Part shown: positions 17,013 to 26,069 of the stretch, in pieces | Numbering within the stretch: position 1 is the first letter of the stretch | How the letters are laid out: the number at the start of each line of letters is the position of its first letter | Source of the DNA: Anditalea andensis | GTDB taxonomy: Bacteria > Bacteroidota > Bacteroidia > Cytophagales > Cyclobacteriaceae | DNA: 64,000 nt | Direction of reading: 5' to 3' | Assembly (NCBI RefSeq): GCF_000714815.1 | Contig: NZ_JMIH01000022.1 | Span: 331,494-395,493 of the forward strand | Program-made: the position numbers and the translations under genes | Notes under the pieces: model-generated | What the model was told of the DNA's origin: nothing | Seen by the model: only the letters and a program-made list of their open reading frames with translations | The model's database searches: none

Positions 17013-17513
17013 CAATAAAATTGTTTGTTGAATGGTTTATGAATATTTTATGGGTATTATATATATATATATAACATAAAAAATAAATAGTAATATTTAC
17101 TAGAGCCGTATATGCTTGTTCCTATTTAATTCACCCATATTTTAAAAATAAACTTTTTTTCCGCTATCAACTTAGCTTCAATTGATATCTCTACATTCGA
17201 TCCTGATGGGATCAATTTCTTTAAACATCTTTGCTATAAACATGTGATCTATTCAGGGTATTAACTCCTTTTATGCTCTTGGATGATGGTCCGTAAATAC
17301 CTCTTTTTTTTATGCGGTTTTTTATATTTTTATCATCTAGGATGAAAAATTTTCTGGAAATGGATGATGTTTCATGAAACTTTCATTCTATTTCATTACC
17401 ATTGTTAGCACAAAGATTAATATTTACACAAAGATTAATCTTTTGTAGGTAAGGGGAGTTTGATGTTTTATCTTTTCACTTATTAGACCTTACTTTTCAC
17501 TTAATTTTAAAAA
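17013..17513. other. AT-rich intergenic gap
   Basis: No gene recognised. A short (AT)n run occurs near 17058-17072. The gap separates two convergent genes but no clear terminator hairpin is seen. Confidence 0.5.
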
Positions 17514-18899
17514 CTACTCTTTTCCCACCTGCCCCATCAGATTATTCAGATTCTCTGCCAGCGTAGGATGGGCGATAGGTAAATATCGAATGACATCAGT
17601 GGTAAGGCCACCCAGCATGATCATTTGGATGATTGTCATGATCTCTCCGCCGTCGATGCTTAAGATAGTAGCTCCCAAGATCTGATTGTTTTTTGGATTG
17701 ACCAGAATCTTAAAAAAACCACTCGTCTCATCGATCTCAAGGGGACGGCCTGCATGCTTCATCCAGTGCTTGCCTACAACATAATCTATGCCCTGTTCTT
17801 TGGCCTGACGTTCATTCAGCCCCACTCTGGCCAGCTGGGGGTCTATAAAAATGCAGTAGGGCACCAGTCTGTCTTTTTTGGAAATCCAGGTATTCTCATA
17901 TACACACTTAAATACCACATGGGCATCATGATAGGCCATGTGCGTAAAAGGAGTTTCTCCCAATACATCCCCAAGGGCATACACGCCCTTACAGCTGGTT
18001 TCGTAATGTTCGTTAACAAGAATATACCCCTTTTCATCTGTATCTATTTGGCTATCTGATAACTGAAGCTTTTCAGTGGATGGTTTTCTGCCTATCGCTA
18101 TCAGTAGGTGCGTGCCTATTACTGTCTTTAAAATCCCTTCCTGCAAATAAGTGATGTGAATGCCATTCCCAGCTTTTTCTAGCTTTTCTACTTGGGCTTT
18201 AAAAACAGTACCTATGCCCTCTTCCTTAAATATTTTACTTACCGCTTCACATACATCTTCATCCTCTTTAGGTACCAGTTGGGACCCTTTGTCCAGTATG
18301 GTCACCTGGCTGCCAAACCTGCTGAACATCTGGGCAAACTCGAGACCGATATACCCTCCGCCTATTATGATAAGGTGTTCAGGAGTTTCTTCCAGTTCCA
18401 TGATAGTGGTGGAGGTAAGATAAGGGATATCTTCAATACCTTCAATGGGAGGAATAACAGGTTGTGCACCTGTATCTATGAAAATGTTCTCAGCTTCCAG
18501 CTGAAGAACTCCTCCATCTTGCTGCACTACTTCTACTTGCTTAGGACCAGTGAACCTTCCAAGGCCTTGCAGAACAGTGACACCTTCAGCCTTTTCTAAC
18601 CCTTTGATGGCACCTTTCCGAAAGAGCTGGACTATTTTTTCTTTCCTTGACCTGATTTTTTTTTGGTCAATAGAATAATCCGAAACATTGACACCATAAT
18701 CAGCTGCCCTGCTTACCATATGGGCCACCCTTGCTGAGGCTATCATGGTTTTGGTAGGCGAGCAGCCATCATTGATGCAGGTGCCGCCTATTACGCGTTT
18801 TTCTATCAAGGCGACTTGTAGTCCGATTCCACTGATTTTTTTGGCCAGGGGCATTCCTGATTGGCCTGCACCTATGATGATTGCATCGAATTTTTGCAT
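17514..18899 (-). CDS. mercuric-reductase-like pyridine nucleotide-disulfide oxidoreductase
   Basis: 461-residue class I flavoprotein disulfide reductase. FAD-binding IIIGAGQSGMPLA at 7-19; redox-active pair Cys41 and Cys46 in GGTCINDGCSPTKT; NAD(P)-binding IIGGGYIGLEFA in the middle; ALGDV FAD motif; and the C-terminal HPTLAE active-site His-Glu. The sequence type is closer to MerA-like reductases than to lipoamide dehydrogenase, but there is no N-terminal HMA domain and no C-terminal cysteine pair, so mercury reduction is doubtful. Preceded by a DUF427 gene 14 bp upstream, likely co-transcribed. True substrate unknown. Confidence 0.85.
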   Translation of the reverse strand: MQKFDAIIIGAGQSGMPLAKKISGIGLQVALIEKRVIGGTCINDGCSPTKTMIASARVAHMVSRAADYGVNVSDYSIDQKKIRSRKEKIVQLFRKGAIKGLEKAEGVTVLQGLGRFTGPKQVEVVQQDGGVLQLEAENIFIDTGAQPVIPPIEGIEDIPYLTSTTIMELEETPEHLIIIGGGYIGLEFAQMFSRFGSQVTILDKGSQLVPKEDEDVCEAVSKIFKEEGIGTVFKAQVEKLEKAGNGIHITYLQEGILKTVIGTHLLIAIGRKPSTEKLQLSDSQIDTDEKGYILVNEHYETSCKGVYALGDVLGETPFTHMAYHDAHVVFKCVYENTWISKKDRLVPYCIFIDPQLARVGLNERQAKEQGIDYVVGKHWMKHAGRPLEIDETSGFFKILVNPKNNQILGATILSIDGGEIMTIIQMIMLGGLTTDVIRYLPIAHPTLAENLNNLMGQVGKE

Positions 18900-18913
18900 G
18901 AAGAGGGTTTAAC

Positions 18914-19201
18914 TTAATCGTCCGATTCTATTTCTACGCCGTTGTAAAATGCAATATGGCCTTTTATTTCCTTGGCTGCTGATGAAGGTTCTGCATAAAA
19001 CCAGGCTGCATTTTCATTGAGCTCTCCGTTCACTTCCACATGGTAATAGTTGGCTTTGCCTTTCCATGGGCAGGTGCTGGTATTGGCTGACTCTTTAAGG
19101 TATTGTTTTTTGACGGCTTCATCCGGAAAATAATGATTGTTTTCCAATAGTATAGTGTCATGTGAATCTGCTATGACGGTTCCATTCCAAATTGCTTTCA
19201 T
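18914..19201 (-). CDS. DUF427 protein
   Basis: 95 residues with the DUF427 pattern: WNGTVIADS at the start, NHYFPDEAV, TCPWKGKANYYHV in the centre and AAWFYAEPSS towards the end. A small soluble single-domain family of unknown biochemical role. It lies 14 bp before the flavoprotein gene on the same strand, suggesting a common transcript and perhaps redox-linked function, which is inference. Confidence 0.85.
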   Translation of the reverse strand: MKAIWNGTVIADSHDTILLENNHYFPDEAVKKQYLKESANTSTCPWKGKANYYHVEVNGELNENAAWFYAEPSSAAKEIKGHIAFYNGVEIESDD

Positions 19202-19336
19202 AATGATTCTGTTTTAATTAATGGTTAGCTAATTAAACCCAAATTACCAATAAGTGTTTGATGGAATGATCTGTAATTTAAAACATCAAAAGAGATAGGC
19301 CATATTATTTGCTATTATTGTTTCATGATGAGAGCA

Positions 19337-20047
19337 TCACAGCGCATATAGTAAAAAGACAGTGGGTATTTTATGTAGATCCAGCGCTGTTTTTTTCCAT
19401 TCAGCTACTGTTTTGGTCACGATAAACTCATCCTTTCCGGTTATGTTTTTTGCTATGCAAAGTTTGGTGGATGGATGGAGGGTGTTTTTTAGGTCCTCAA
19501 ATAGGTGGTTGTTCCTAAAAGGGGTTTCCATAAAAATCTGAGTTCTATAATGGCTGGCAGACTCATTTTCCAGTTTTTTGATCGCATCTATCCTCATTTT
19601 CTTATCTATGGGGATGTAGCCATGGAAGGCAAAAGATTGTCCATTGAACCCGGAAGCCATCAAGGCTAAAAACATAGACGAGGGACCTGTTAGAGGTACC
19701 GTCTTTATCGCCTTAGAATGGGCAAATGCAGCAGCCAATGCCCCAGGATCAGCAATGCCCGGACATCCAGCTTCCGATATTATCCCCAAATCATGGCCTT
19801 CCAGCAGAGGGGACAGCAGGGCTGCCATTTGGTCTGGTTTGGATTTTTTATCCAAAACCTGCATCTGAAGCTCCTCAATTGGAATCCCCAGCTTCAGACT
19901 GCTGATATACCGTCTGGCCGTACGCAGGTTTTCTACTGCATAATATTTGGTATGGCGAACCACCTCTTTGATCTGAGGGGAGATCACCTGCTCTGCAGTG
20001 CCTTCTGCCAGAACACTGGGTATGAGATAAAGTATGCCTTTTTTCAT
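19337..20047 (-). CDS. tetrapyrrole methylase-family SAM methyltransferase (RsmI-related)
   Basis: 236 residues. Visible family signatures: LYLIPSVLAEG at the N-terminus, ISEAGCPGIADPG around residue 90, PLTGPSSMFLALMASGFNGQ, and FMETPFRN. This is the RsmI/tetrapyrrole methylase fold; RsmI methylates the ribose of C1402 in 16S rRNA. The protein is shorter than standard RsmI and is the short version seen in Bacteroidota, so its target is uncertain. The start codon at 20047 directly follows a copy of the dispersed leader repeat (20048-20164). Confidence 0.85.
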   Translation of the reverse strand: MKKGILYLIPSVLAEGTAEQVISPQIKEVVRHTKYYAVENLRTARRYISSLKLGIPIEELQMQVLDKKSKPDQMAALLSPLLEGHDLGIISEAGCPGIADPGALAAAFAHSKAIKTVPLTGPSSMFLALMASGFNGQSFAFHGYIPIDKKMRIDAIKKLENESASHYRTQIFMETPFRNNHLFEDLKNTLHPSTKLCIAKNITGKDEFIVTKTVAEWKKTALDLHKIPTVFLLYAL

Positions 20048-20164
20048 GTATTTATAATTGTTTTTTAAAGGTCATAACTTGTCAGGTGACAAAGAAAACG
20101 GAACCGAATCTCGCTTGGGCCGATAATCATCTCAGTGTGTGAGGTTTTTGTCATGCTAGATTTC
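20048..20164 (-). repeat. dispersed leader repeat, copy 1 (before methyltransferase)
   Basis: Read on minus: GAAATCTAGCATGAC at the outer end, CACACACTGAGATGATTA in the core, GCGAGATTC, then GACCTTTAAAAAACAATTA and the ATG of the methyltransferase gene. One of eight related copies; all share the core and the 3' end. Confidence 0.85.
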
Positions 20165-20167
20165 TTC

Positions 20168-20935
20168 TTATTGTCCTTTTCCCAAAAAAGCCTTAACTGT
20201 TTCTACTACAGCAGTAGGTTGCTCTGCATGAAGCCAGTGTCCTGCGTTTTTTATAAAGATGGTATGGCTGTTTGGGAAATACATTTCAATATCCTCCTTA
20301 TCCTTGTCTTGTATATAATTGGAGTTGGCACCTCCCATAAATAAAGTCGGTTTACCAAAGGCATGATCAAAGGACAATGCCTCGCCCACGTTTTCGATTT
20401 TTTCGGTGATGACCTTCAGGTTAATCTTCCACACGAATTTTTGATCTTTTCTACTGAGGTTCTTAAGCAGAAACTGCCTTACAGTAGGTATAGGCTCATA
20501 CTCTGCCAATATATCATCGGCTTCTTTTCGCGAGCTGATCCGGTCCAGCCCTATGGCATTTAATCCCTCCAATATGCTCTGGTGGTGTACAGGATATTCC
20601 CGCGGTGCTATATCCACTACTATCAGTTTATCTATTCTTTCCGGGTATAGCATGGCTAGGTTCATCACGGTCTTGCCGCCCATCGAATGCCCCATAAAAT
20701 GTGCAGAAGCTAGGTTTTCATCATCCAATAGTGCTACCAAATCGGCTGCCATCACTTTATAGTTCCATTCTTCATGGTGGGGAGAATCCCCATGATTTCG
20801 CTGATCCACCAGGTATAAGGTGTAGTCGTTTTCTAAATCCCGGGCTATGCTCAGCCAATTGTCAGCTGAACCAAAAAGACCGTGCAGAATAACCAGGGCA
20901 GGCCCTTGTCCTATTTTTTTATAATTTAATTTCAT
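20168..20935 (-). CDS. alpha/beta hydrolase (YbfF-like esterase)
   Basis: 255 residues. Oxyanion motif HGLFGSADNW near residue 18, DQRNHGDSPH, nucleophile elbow GHSMGG near residue 82, and C-terminal catalytic His in NAGHWLHAEQP. The combination RNHGxSPH with GHSMGGK is typical of the YbfF/ABHD11 esterase group. Cytoplasmic, no leader. The start codon is the 3' end of another copy of the dispersed repeat; the stop lies just beyond the outer end of copy 1. Substrate unknown, probably short acyl esters. Confidence 0.9.
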   Translation of the reverse strand: MKLNYKKIGQGPALVILHGLFGSADNWLSIARDLENDYTLYLVDQRNHGDSPHHEEWNYKVMAADLVALLDDENLASAHFMGHSMGGKTVMNLAMLYPERIDKLIVVDIAPREYPVHHQSILEGLNAIGLDRISSRKEADDILAEYEPIPTVRQFLLKNLSRKDQKFVWKINLKVITEKIENVGEALSFDHAFGKPTLFMGGANSNYIQDKDKEDIEMYFPNSHTIFIKNAGHWLHAEQPTAVVETVKAFLGKGQ

Positions 20936-21051
20936 TTGTTTATAATTGTTCTTTAAAGGCCATTATTTGTCCCGTTCCGAAGGTCGGGATGGAATCTCGC
21001 TAGTGCCGGCAATCATCCCAGAATGTGATGCTCAACGTCATGTTCGATTTC
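20936..21051 (-). repeat. dispersed leader repeat, copy 2 (before esterase)
   Basis: On minus: GAAATCGAACATGACG, core CACATTCTGGGATGATT, GCGAGATTCCATCCCGACC, hairpin-forming TCCCG/CGGGA, then GGCCTTTAAAGAACAATTA followed by TAAACAA and the ATG at 20935. Confidence 0.9.
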
Positions 21052-21128
21052 ACGGTTTGTCAATCTGGCAAGCAATAGTATAGAATATTTTAGGCCAATG
21101 CTACTTTCCATCTGTCTTCGGACTATTT

Positions 21129-21851
21129 TTAAAACTCCAGCTGTCTTCTATACATCTGTATGGTATTCTCCAATCCGTAATACAGTGCATCACAGATCAG
21201 GGCATGTCCTATGCTGACTTCATCCAGAAACGGTATGCTTTCTTTTAAAAACCGGAGGTTATGCAGGTCCAGGTCATGGCCGGCATTCAGACCCAGATCC
21301 AGTTTTTTGGCCAGATGTGCCGCTTCTACAAATGGCTTGACGGCTGCATGTTTGCTTTTAGGGAAAAGCGCTGCATAAGGTTCTGTATATAGTTCCACCC
21401 TATCCGTACCGATTTCTTTTGCCGGTTCAAAATACTTTAACTCTGGATTGATAAAAATAGATACCCGGGCGCCATAGGTATGCAGTTCAGCAATGATATC
21501 TTTTAGTTGGATCTGGTGAGTGATGGTGTCCCAGCCTGCATTGGACGTCAGTACATGCGGGGGGTCGGGTACCAGGGTAACCTGTTCAGGTCTCACAGTT
21601 CTGATCAGCTCCATCAACCTTTTGTCAGGATAGCCTTCTATATTAAATTCAGTGGTTACGGCTTCTTTCAGATCCAGCACATCCTGATAGCGGATATGCC
21701 TTTCATCCGGTCTAGGGTGTACCGTGATCCCCTGGGCACCGAATCTTTCGGCATCCAGCGCTACCTTTACCACATCAGGATTATTACCGCCCCTAGCATT
21801 TCTTAAAGTGGCGATTTTGTTAATATTTACACTGAGTTTGGTCATTTTCAA
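21129..21851 (-). CDS. pdxJ: pyridoxine 5'-phosphate synthase
   Basis: 240 residues (ATG 21851; ATG 21845 also possible). The family is clear from [17 protein letters not shown] at the N-terminus, [13 protein letters not shown] near residue 40, EGYPD, VTLVPD and the C-terminal [17 protein letters not shown]. PdxJ is a TIM-barrel enzyme that condenses 3-amino-2-oxopropyl phosphate with deoxyxylulose 5-phosphate to give pyridoxine 5'-phosphate. In Bacteroidota pdxJ is often near nadK and the CBS protein gene, as here, though separated by yqeY-cvpA-pabA on the other strand. Confidence 0.97.
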   Translation of the reverse strand: MKMTKLSVNINKIATLRNARGGNNPDVVKVALDAERFGAQGITVHPRPDERHIRYQDVLDLKEAVTTEFNIEGYPDKRLMELIRTVRPEQVTLVPDPPHVLTSNAGWDTITHQIQLKDIIAELHTYGARVSIFINPELKYFEPAKEIGTDRVELYTEPYAALFPKSKHAAVKPFVEAAHLAKKLDLGLNAGHDLDLHNLRFLKESIPFLDEVSIGHALICDALYYGLENTIQMYRRQLEF

Positions 21852-21908
21852 GAATTAATGGCTTAATTTTGCTTTAAATTTACACATTATAACACAAACA
21901 AAAGACCA

Positions 21909-22358
21909 ATGAGTTTAAAGCTACGTGTAGAAAGTGAAATTAAACAGGCGATGCTGGCCAAAGATAAGGATAGACTGAGAGCGCTACGCTCCATTAAATC
22001 CCTGATTATGCTCGAAGAGACCAAAACAGGAGGCGATAAGGGGATTTCTGAAGAGGAGGAATTAAAGCTGCTTACCAAAGCATCCAAACAAAGAAAAGAT
22101 TCAGCAGAAATATACCAGCAACAGAACCGGGAAGACCTGGCAGGTGTTGAACTGGCTGAACTGGAAATCATCAGTGAATTTATGCCAAAGCAACTGACAG
22201 AAGAGGAGGTAGAGGCTGTGCTTAAGCAGATTATTACCCAGGTAGGGGCCGATGGTCCTAAGGATATGGGCAAGGTAATGGGTGTGGCTACTAAGCAGCT
22301 GGCCGGCAAGGCTGACGGTAAGTTGATTTCCCAGAAAGTCAAAACCTTACTAGCATAA
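21909..22358 (+). CDS. yqeY: GatB/YqeY-domain protein
   Basis: 149 residues: MSLKLRVESEIKQAMLAKDK, then LRALRSIKSLIMLEE, and the C-terminal helical tail with KDMGKVMGVA. This is the YqeY family, related to the tail domain of GatB and thought to bind tRNA. Divergent from pdxJ (57 bp between starts) and followed within 6 bp by cvpA, so probably co-transcribed with it. Confidence 0.93.
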   Translation: MSLKLRVESEIKQAMLAKDKDRLRALRSIKSLIMLEETKTGGDKGISEEEELKLLTKASKQRKDSAEIYQQQNREDLAGVELAELEIISEFMPKQLTEEEVEAVLKQIITQVGADGPKDMGKVMGVATKQLAGKADGKLISQKVKTLLA

Positions 22359-22364
22359 ATATAA

Positions 22365-22910
22365 TTGAGCCCGATAGACATTATTATTCTTATTTTACTG
22401 GCTATAGGTACCTTTAGTGGATACCGAAAGGGATTATTTATAGGGTTACTGTCTATCGTGGCTTTTTTTATAGCGATCATATTTAGTTTCAGATTTATGC
22501 ATTGGGGTGCAGAGGTACTGTCCCGTAACGTGGAGAGCCTTACCTTTATGTTGCCTTTTGTGGCCTTTATCATTATATTTCTCATAGTCACGGTTTCGCT
22601 GCGGTTGATAGCTTTTGCTATTAAAAAAGCTATGGACCTTACGATCTTAGGCGCATTCGATAATTTTGCAGGAGCCATATTGGGCCTGTTTAAGTGGGCA
22701 TTTATGATCAGTTTACTGCTATGGGTAGCGCATTCCTTTGATTTCAATGTGCCCAAAGAAGTAACGGAGGATTCGGTAGTTTACCCTGTGATCACTCCTT
22801 TGGCTCCTTCTGCAGTGGCATTTCTGGATTCCTACACACCGATAATTGACCAATCTGTAAATTCTATTCGTAAACTTGTAGACATAGGACCCAGTGTTAC
22901 TGCTGATTGA
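22365..22910 (+). CDS. cvpA: CvpA-family membrane protein
   Basis: 181 residues with four hydrophobic helices; the N-terminus SPIDIIILILLAIGTFSGYR and the following KGLF match CvpA. The start is TTG 22365, the only one giving a complete first helix. CvpA proteins influence envelope stress and colicin V production in enteric bacteria; role here unknown. The 3' end overlaps the amidotransferase gene by 17 bp. Confidence 0.85.
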   Translation: MSPIDIIILILLAIGTFSGYRKGLFIGLLSIVAFFIAIIFSFRFMHWGAEVLSRNVESLTFMLPFVAFIIIFLIVTVSLRLIAFAIKKAMDLTILGAFDNFAGAILGLFKWAFMISLLLWVAHSFDFNVPKEVTEDSVVYPVITPLAPSAVAFLDSYTPIIDQSVNSIRKLVDIGPSVTAD

Positions 22911-23508
22911 TAATTTCGATTCTTTCTCCCATATGCTGGCGGACTATCTCCGGCAGGCTGGTGCACACCTGAAGATCGTGCGCAACGATGTTTTGCTGTC
23001 AGATCTGATCGAGCAAGAGTATGAAGGCATAATTTTATCTCCGGGTCCAGAGGTCCCTGGCAAAGCAGGTAATTTGATGCATATATTATCTTATTACCAT
23101 GATAAGCTACCTGTACTTGGAATCTGCCTTGGCCATCAGGCTATTGGAGAATTTTTTGGTGCAGCTCTGGTGAGGGGAGAAAAACCCGTCCACGGTAAAG
23201 TGCATAGGGTCAATAAAACTATGGAACACCCCGTATTGCAAGGACTTCCTGCTAATTTTAAAGTTACCCGCTACCATTCTTTAGAACTGAGAAATCTTCC
23301 GGATGTGTTGGAAGTCATATTAGAAACCGATAATAAAGAGATCATGGGAATCGTCCATAGCTACCTTCCCGTTGTAGGCATCCAGTTTCACCCAGAAGCC
23401 TATTTAACCGAGTATGGATTAGAACTTATTACAAATTGGGTCAATAGCTATATTAAACAGTCTGAAGTGGCGTATATACCTGCAAAAAAGGTAAATATAG
23501 CGCTCTAG
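22894..23508 (+). CDS. glutamine amidotransferase, PabA/TrpG type
   Basis: 204 residues starting at GTG 22894 (LLLIDNFDSFSHML). Class I amidotransferase motifs: ILSPGPEVPG, nucleophile Cys78 in LGICLGHQAIG, and HPEA near residue 166. These belong to the glutaminase subunit of anthranilate or aminodeoxychorismate synthase. The chorismate-binding partner (TrpE or PabB) is not in the window, so it may serve either pathway. Overlap with cvpA suggests one transcript with yqeY and cvpA. Confidence 0.9.
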   Translation: MLLLIDNFDSFSHMLADYLRQAGAHLKIVRNDVLLSDLIEQEYEGIILSPGPEVPGKAGNLMHILSYYHDKLPVLGICLGHQAIGEFFGAALVRGEKPVHGKVHRVNKTMEHPVLQGLPANFKVTRYHSLELRNLPDVLEVILETDNKEIMGIVHSYLPVVGIQFHPEAYLTEYGLELITNWVNSYIKQSEVAYIPAKKVNIAL

Positions 23509-24251
23509 CGCATAAGCTTGTTTTCATCTGTTTGTAATTGTTTTTTAATGGCCAAGACTTGTCCCGTGACGAAGGAAGCGGAATAACCTGTTCCTAATTT
23601 ATTCAGGAGAATCTTGCATTATTATAATCATCCCAGTGTGTGCGCTAATCTTCATGCTGGAGTTCGTTTTATTATAATTTTTTGTTTTCGATCCTCTTGG
23701 GTTGCCGGGCAGGATGATTTCTTGGCTTTTGTATAACAGGCCTCCCAGGACGATATGACTTAGTTAACCAACTTATTTAATAAACAGCCCCTGCATGATG
23801 TCAATACATTGAAAGTATAAGCATTTCCCATAAAACTGGGTTGACTGCAAGGTACAAAAAATCCCGAAGGTGGAAGTTATTTCTCGCTTTTGTTAGCCTT
23901 CTGTTATAAAGCAATATCCCCAATCGGGCAGTGCAATATCCCTCTTTTCGTTTGGGGCGGGCATTATTTTGGTGAAAAGTTTTTAGGGCAATTGTTATGA
24001 ATGCTGTAATAAATCAAATAGATACCTGAACTCTCATCTTGGGCTATTTATTACTTTTAGGGTAGTGACGGACCCTTATGGAAGGATGTTAATGTCAAAG
24101 GGCATGTATTGGCTGGATTTTATTAAAAAAAAACAGCTTACTTCCTGCATTGGCAAAAATTCATTTTATGATAGTAAAAAGGAGAACATTTGATGAAAAG
24201 GCTCTGCTAAGTGGGAACCAATTATTTTTTTGAAGATATTATTGATACTTT
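23509..24251. other. intergenic gap containing an orphan leader repeat
   Basis: Holds repeat copy 3 (23525-23670). The remainder (about 23671-24251) is non-coding in appearance; no gene, tRNA or hairpin with T tail recognised. Confidence 0.5.
23525..23670 (-). repeat. dispersed leader repeat, copy 3 (orphan)
   Basis: On minus: core CACACACTGGGATGATTA, GCAAGATTC with an insertion after it, ACGGGACAAG, then AAAAAACAATTACAAACAG followed by ATG AAA. The ATG opens only a 24-codon frame running into the 3' end of the amidotransferase gene, so no real gene follows this copy. It preserves the start-codon boundary all the same. Confidence 0.85.
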
Positions 24252-24347
24252 TTGTTTTTAAACGTACGGCGTTTGAATGAAATAGTGAACATCACCAGAC
24301 ATAATCCCGTTTTATATTTTGGAAACTATTTAATACCTTTAAACAAT

Positions 24348-25013
24348 ATGCAGGCATACGAATATATCAATAACCTTATTCCCCCTCTAAAATATACAGA
24401 CAAGGTAAGTATGGCGCTTACTTGGATGGAAAGTATCAGAACCAATACATTGCCCGTGGTGGATGCCGGCTTCTTTAAGGGTTTGGTAACAGATGAAATG
24501 ATCTATAACCTCAATGATGGCGAACTAACCATAAAAGACATGGATCTGGAGGCAGAGGCCTGTTATGTATTTAAGGACAAGCACATCTATGATGTCCTGA
24601 GAGTGGCTTCAGAGCATCATGCCGTGATGGTGGCGGTAATAGACCGGGAAAGTGTATATCATGGCGTCATTACCTTGGAAGATGCTGTTTCGGCTTTTGC
24701 AGATACCTTATCCATCCAGTCGCAGGGAGGGGTTTTGATTCTATCCATGTATATGACCGATTATAGCCTGTTTGAAATTTCCAGGGTCATCGAATCCGAA
24801 AATGCCAAAGTACTCAGTAGTTTCATCAGTAATGACCCCCTTGATGCCAGCAAGATTAAAGTTACCATAAAAGTGGATAAAACCGAACTTAGGCATATCA
24901 AAGCTACTTTAGAGCGCTTTGGATACAGGATAATTGACCAATACCAGGAAGAAACAGGCATCAGTTCAGAACATGACCGGCTGGGGAATCTGATGCGTTT
25001 CCTGGATATTTAA
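24348..25013 (+). CDS. CBS-domain protein
   Basis: 221 residues from ATG 24348 (MQAYEYINNLIPPLKYTDKV); an upstream frame to 24252 is unlikely to be translated. A CBS pair spans about residues 10-130 (ALTWMESIRTNTLPVVD ... AVIDRESVYHGVITLEDAV), followed by an ACT-like C-terminal region. The gene is a standard neighbour of nadK in Bacteroidota. CBS pairs bind adenosine nucleotides, so a regulatory role in NAD or nucleotide metabolism is plausible, but undemonstrated. Confidence 0.85.
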   Translation: MQAYEYINNLIPPLKYTDKVSMALTWMESIRTNTLPVVDAGFFKGLVTDEMIYNLNDGELTIKDMDLEAEACYVFKDKHIYDVLRVASEHHAVMVAVIDRESVYHGVITLEDAVSAFADTLSIQSQGGVLILSMYMTDYSLFEISRVIESENAKVLSSFISNDPLDASKIKVTIKVDKTELRHIKATLERFGYRIIDQYQEETGISSEHDRLGNLMRFLDI

Positions 25014-25092
25014 TTTAGGTTTCTGAAGGTTCTAATGATTGATTTATAACATTTCTGATCCATTTTTAAAAGAGAAGATACAAATTTCCAAA

Positions 25093-25968
25093 ATGAATAT
25101 AACTGTCCATGGTTTAAGTTTTCAAAAAGAATTTATTCCATACATAGAGCAATTACTGTCGGTTTTGCACCATCACGGTGCAAAGATTTTTTTCACAGAG
25201 CCATTTTATAAGTTTCTAAAAAAAACAGGTGTAGAGTCATCTGAATCAGAAATTCTAACTCAAAGGGAAGGGCTTTCGGTTATGGATTTTGTCATATCCG
25301 TAGGAGGGGATGGTACCTTTTTGGATACTGTGGCCCTTGTCGGTGAATATGAAGTCCCTATAGTCGGCATCAATACCGGTAGATTGGGCTTTCTGGCTAC
25401 TATAGCTAAAGAAGAGGTAGAAAAAGCCATACAGGTCCTGTTTGATAAGCAGTTTACGGTCGAAGACAGGGCTTTGATAGGGCTGGATGCTGATAGGACG
25501 CTTTTTAACGGGATTTCATACGGTCTGAATGAATTTACCATCCATAAAAGGGACACCTCTTCTATGATCACTGTGCACACATATATAGATGGAGAATACC
25601 TGAATAGTTACTGGGCTGACGGCCTTATTATATCTACGCCCACAGGTAGCACGGGGTATTCACTCAGTTGTGGAGGCCCCTTAATATCTCCGGTGGCCAA
25701 AAATTTTGTACTCACCCCGGTAAGCCCGCACAATCTTAATGTGCGTCCCATGATCGTGTCCGACGACAGCAAGATCACCTTTAAGATAGAAGGTAGGAGC
25801 AAGAAATTTTTGGTATCGCTGGACTCAAGATCTACTGCGGTAGACGCCAAAATCCAGCTTACGGTCAGGAAAGAAAAGTTTGTAGCCAAGTTGGTAAAGT
25901 TTTATGACTATAATTTTTTTGATACCTTACGTCAGAAATTGAACTGGGGATTTGATATGCGGAATTGA
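25093..25968 (+). CDS. nadK: NAD kinase
   Basis: 291 residues from ATG 25093 (MNITVHGLSFQKE). The diagnostic GGDGTFLDT lies near residue 73, followed by GINTGRLGFLA, NEFTIHKRD, and the glycine-rich TPTGSTGYSLSCGGP. NadK phosphorylates NAD to NADP using ATP. It sits 79 bp after the CBS gene and before porG, the usual order in this phylum. Confidence 0.97.
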   Translation: MNITVHGLSFQKEFIPYIEQLLSVLHHHGAKIFFTEPFYKFLKKTGVESSESEILTQREGLSVMDFVISVGGDGTFLDTVALVGEYEVPIVGINTGRLGFLATIAKEEVEKAIQVLFDKQFTVEDRALIGLDADRTLFNGISYGLNEFTIHKRDTSSMITVHTYIDGEYLNSYWADGLIISTPTGSTGYSLSCGGPLISPVAKNFVLTPVSPHNLNVRPMIVSDDSKITFKIEGRSKKFLVSLDSRSTAVDAKIQLTVRKEKFVAKLVKFYDYNFFDTLRQKLNWGFDMRN

Positions 25969-26069
25969 TGAGGAGACATCAGTCACCGGTCATCCTCTTA
26001 ACATATATTAACCCTGAAAATACCAATGTGTGTTTTTAATTCGTTTACTACTTTATAAATTGCGATGCC

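Noticed and set aside
17056..17072. (AT)n run as a special element
   Set aside because: Simple low-complexity sequence in an AT-rich gap; nothing else supports a function.
21887..22756. 289-codon open frame on minus
   Set aside because: It lies wholly opposite yqeY and cvpA, is rich in Ser, Ile and Leu without any motif, and crosses two well-supported genes.
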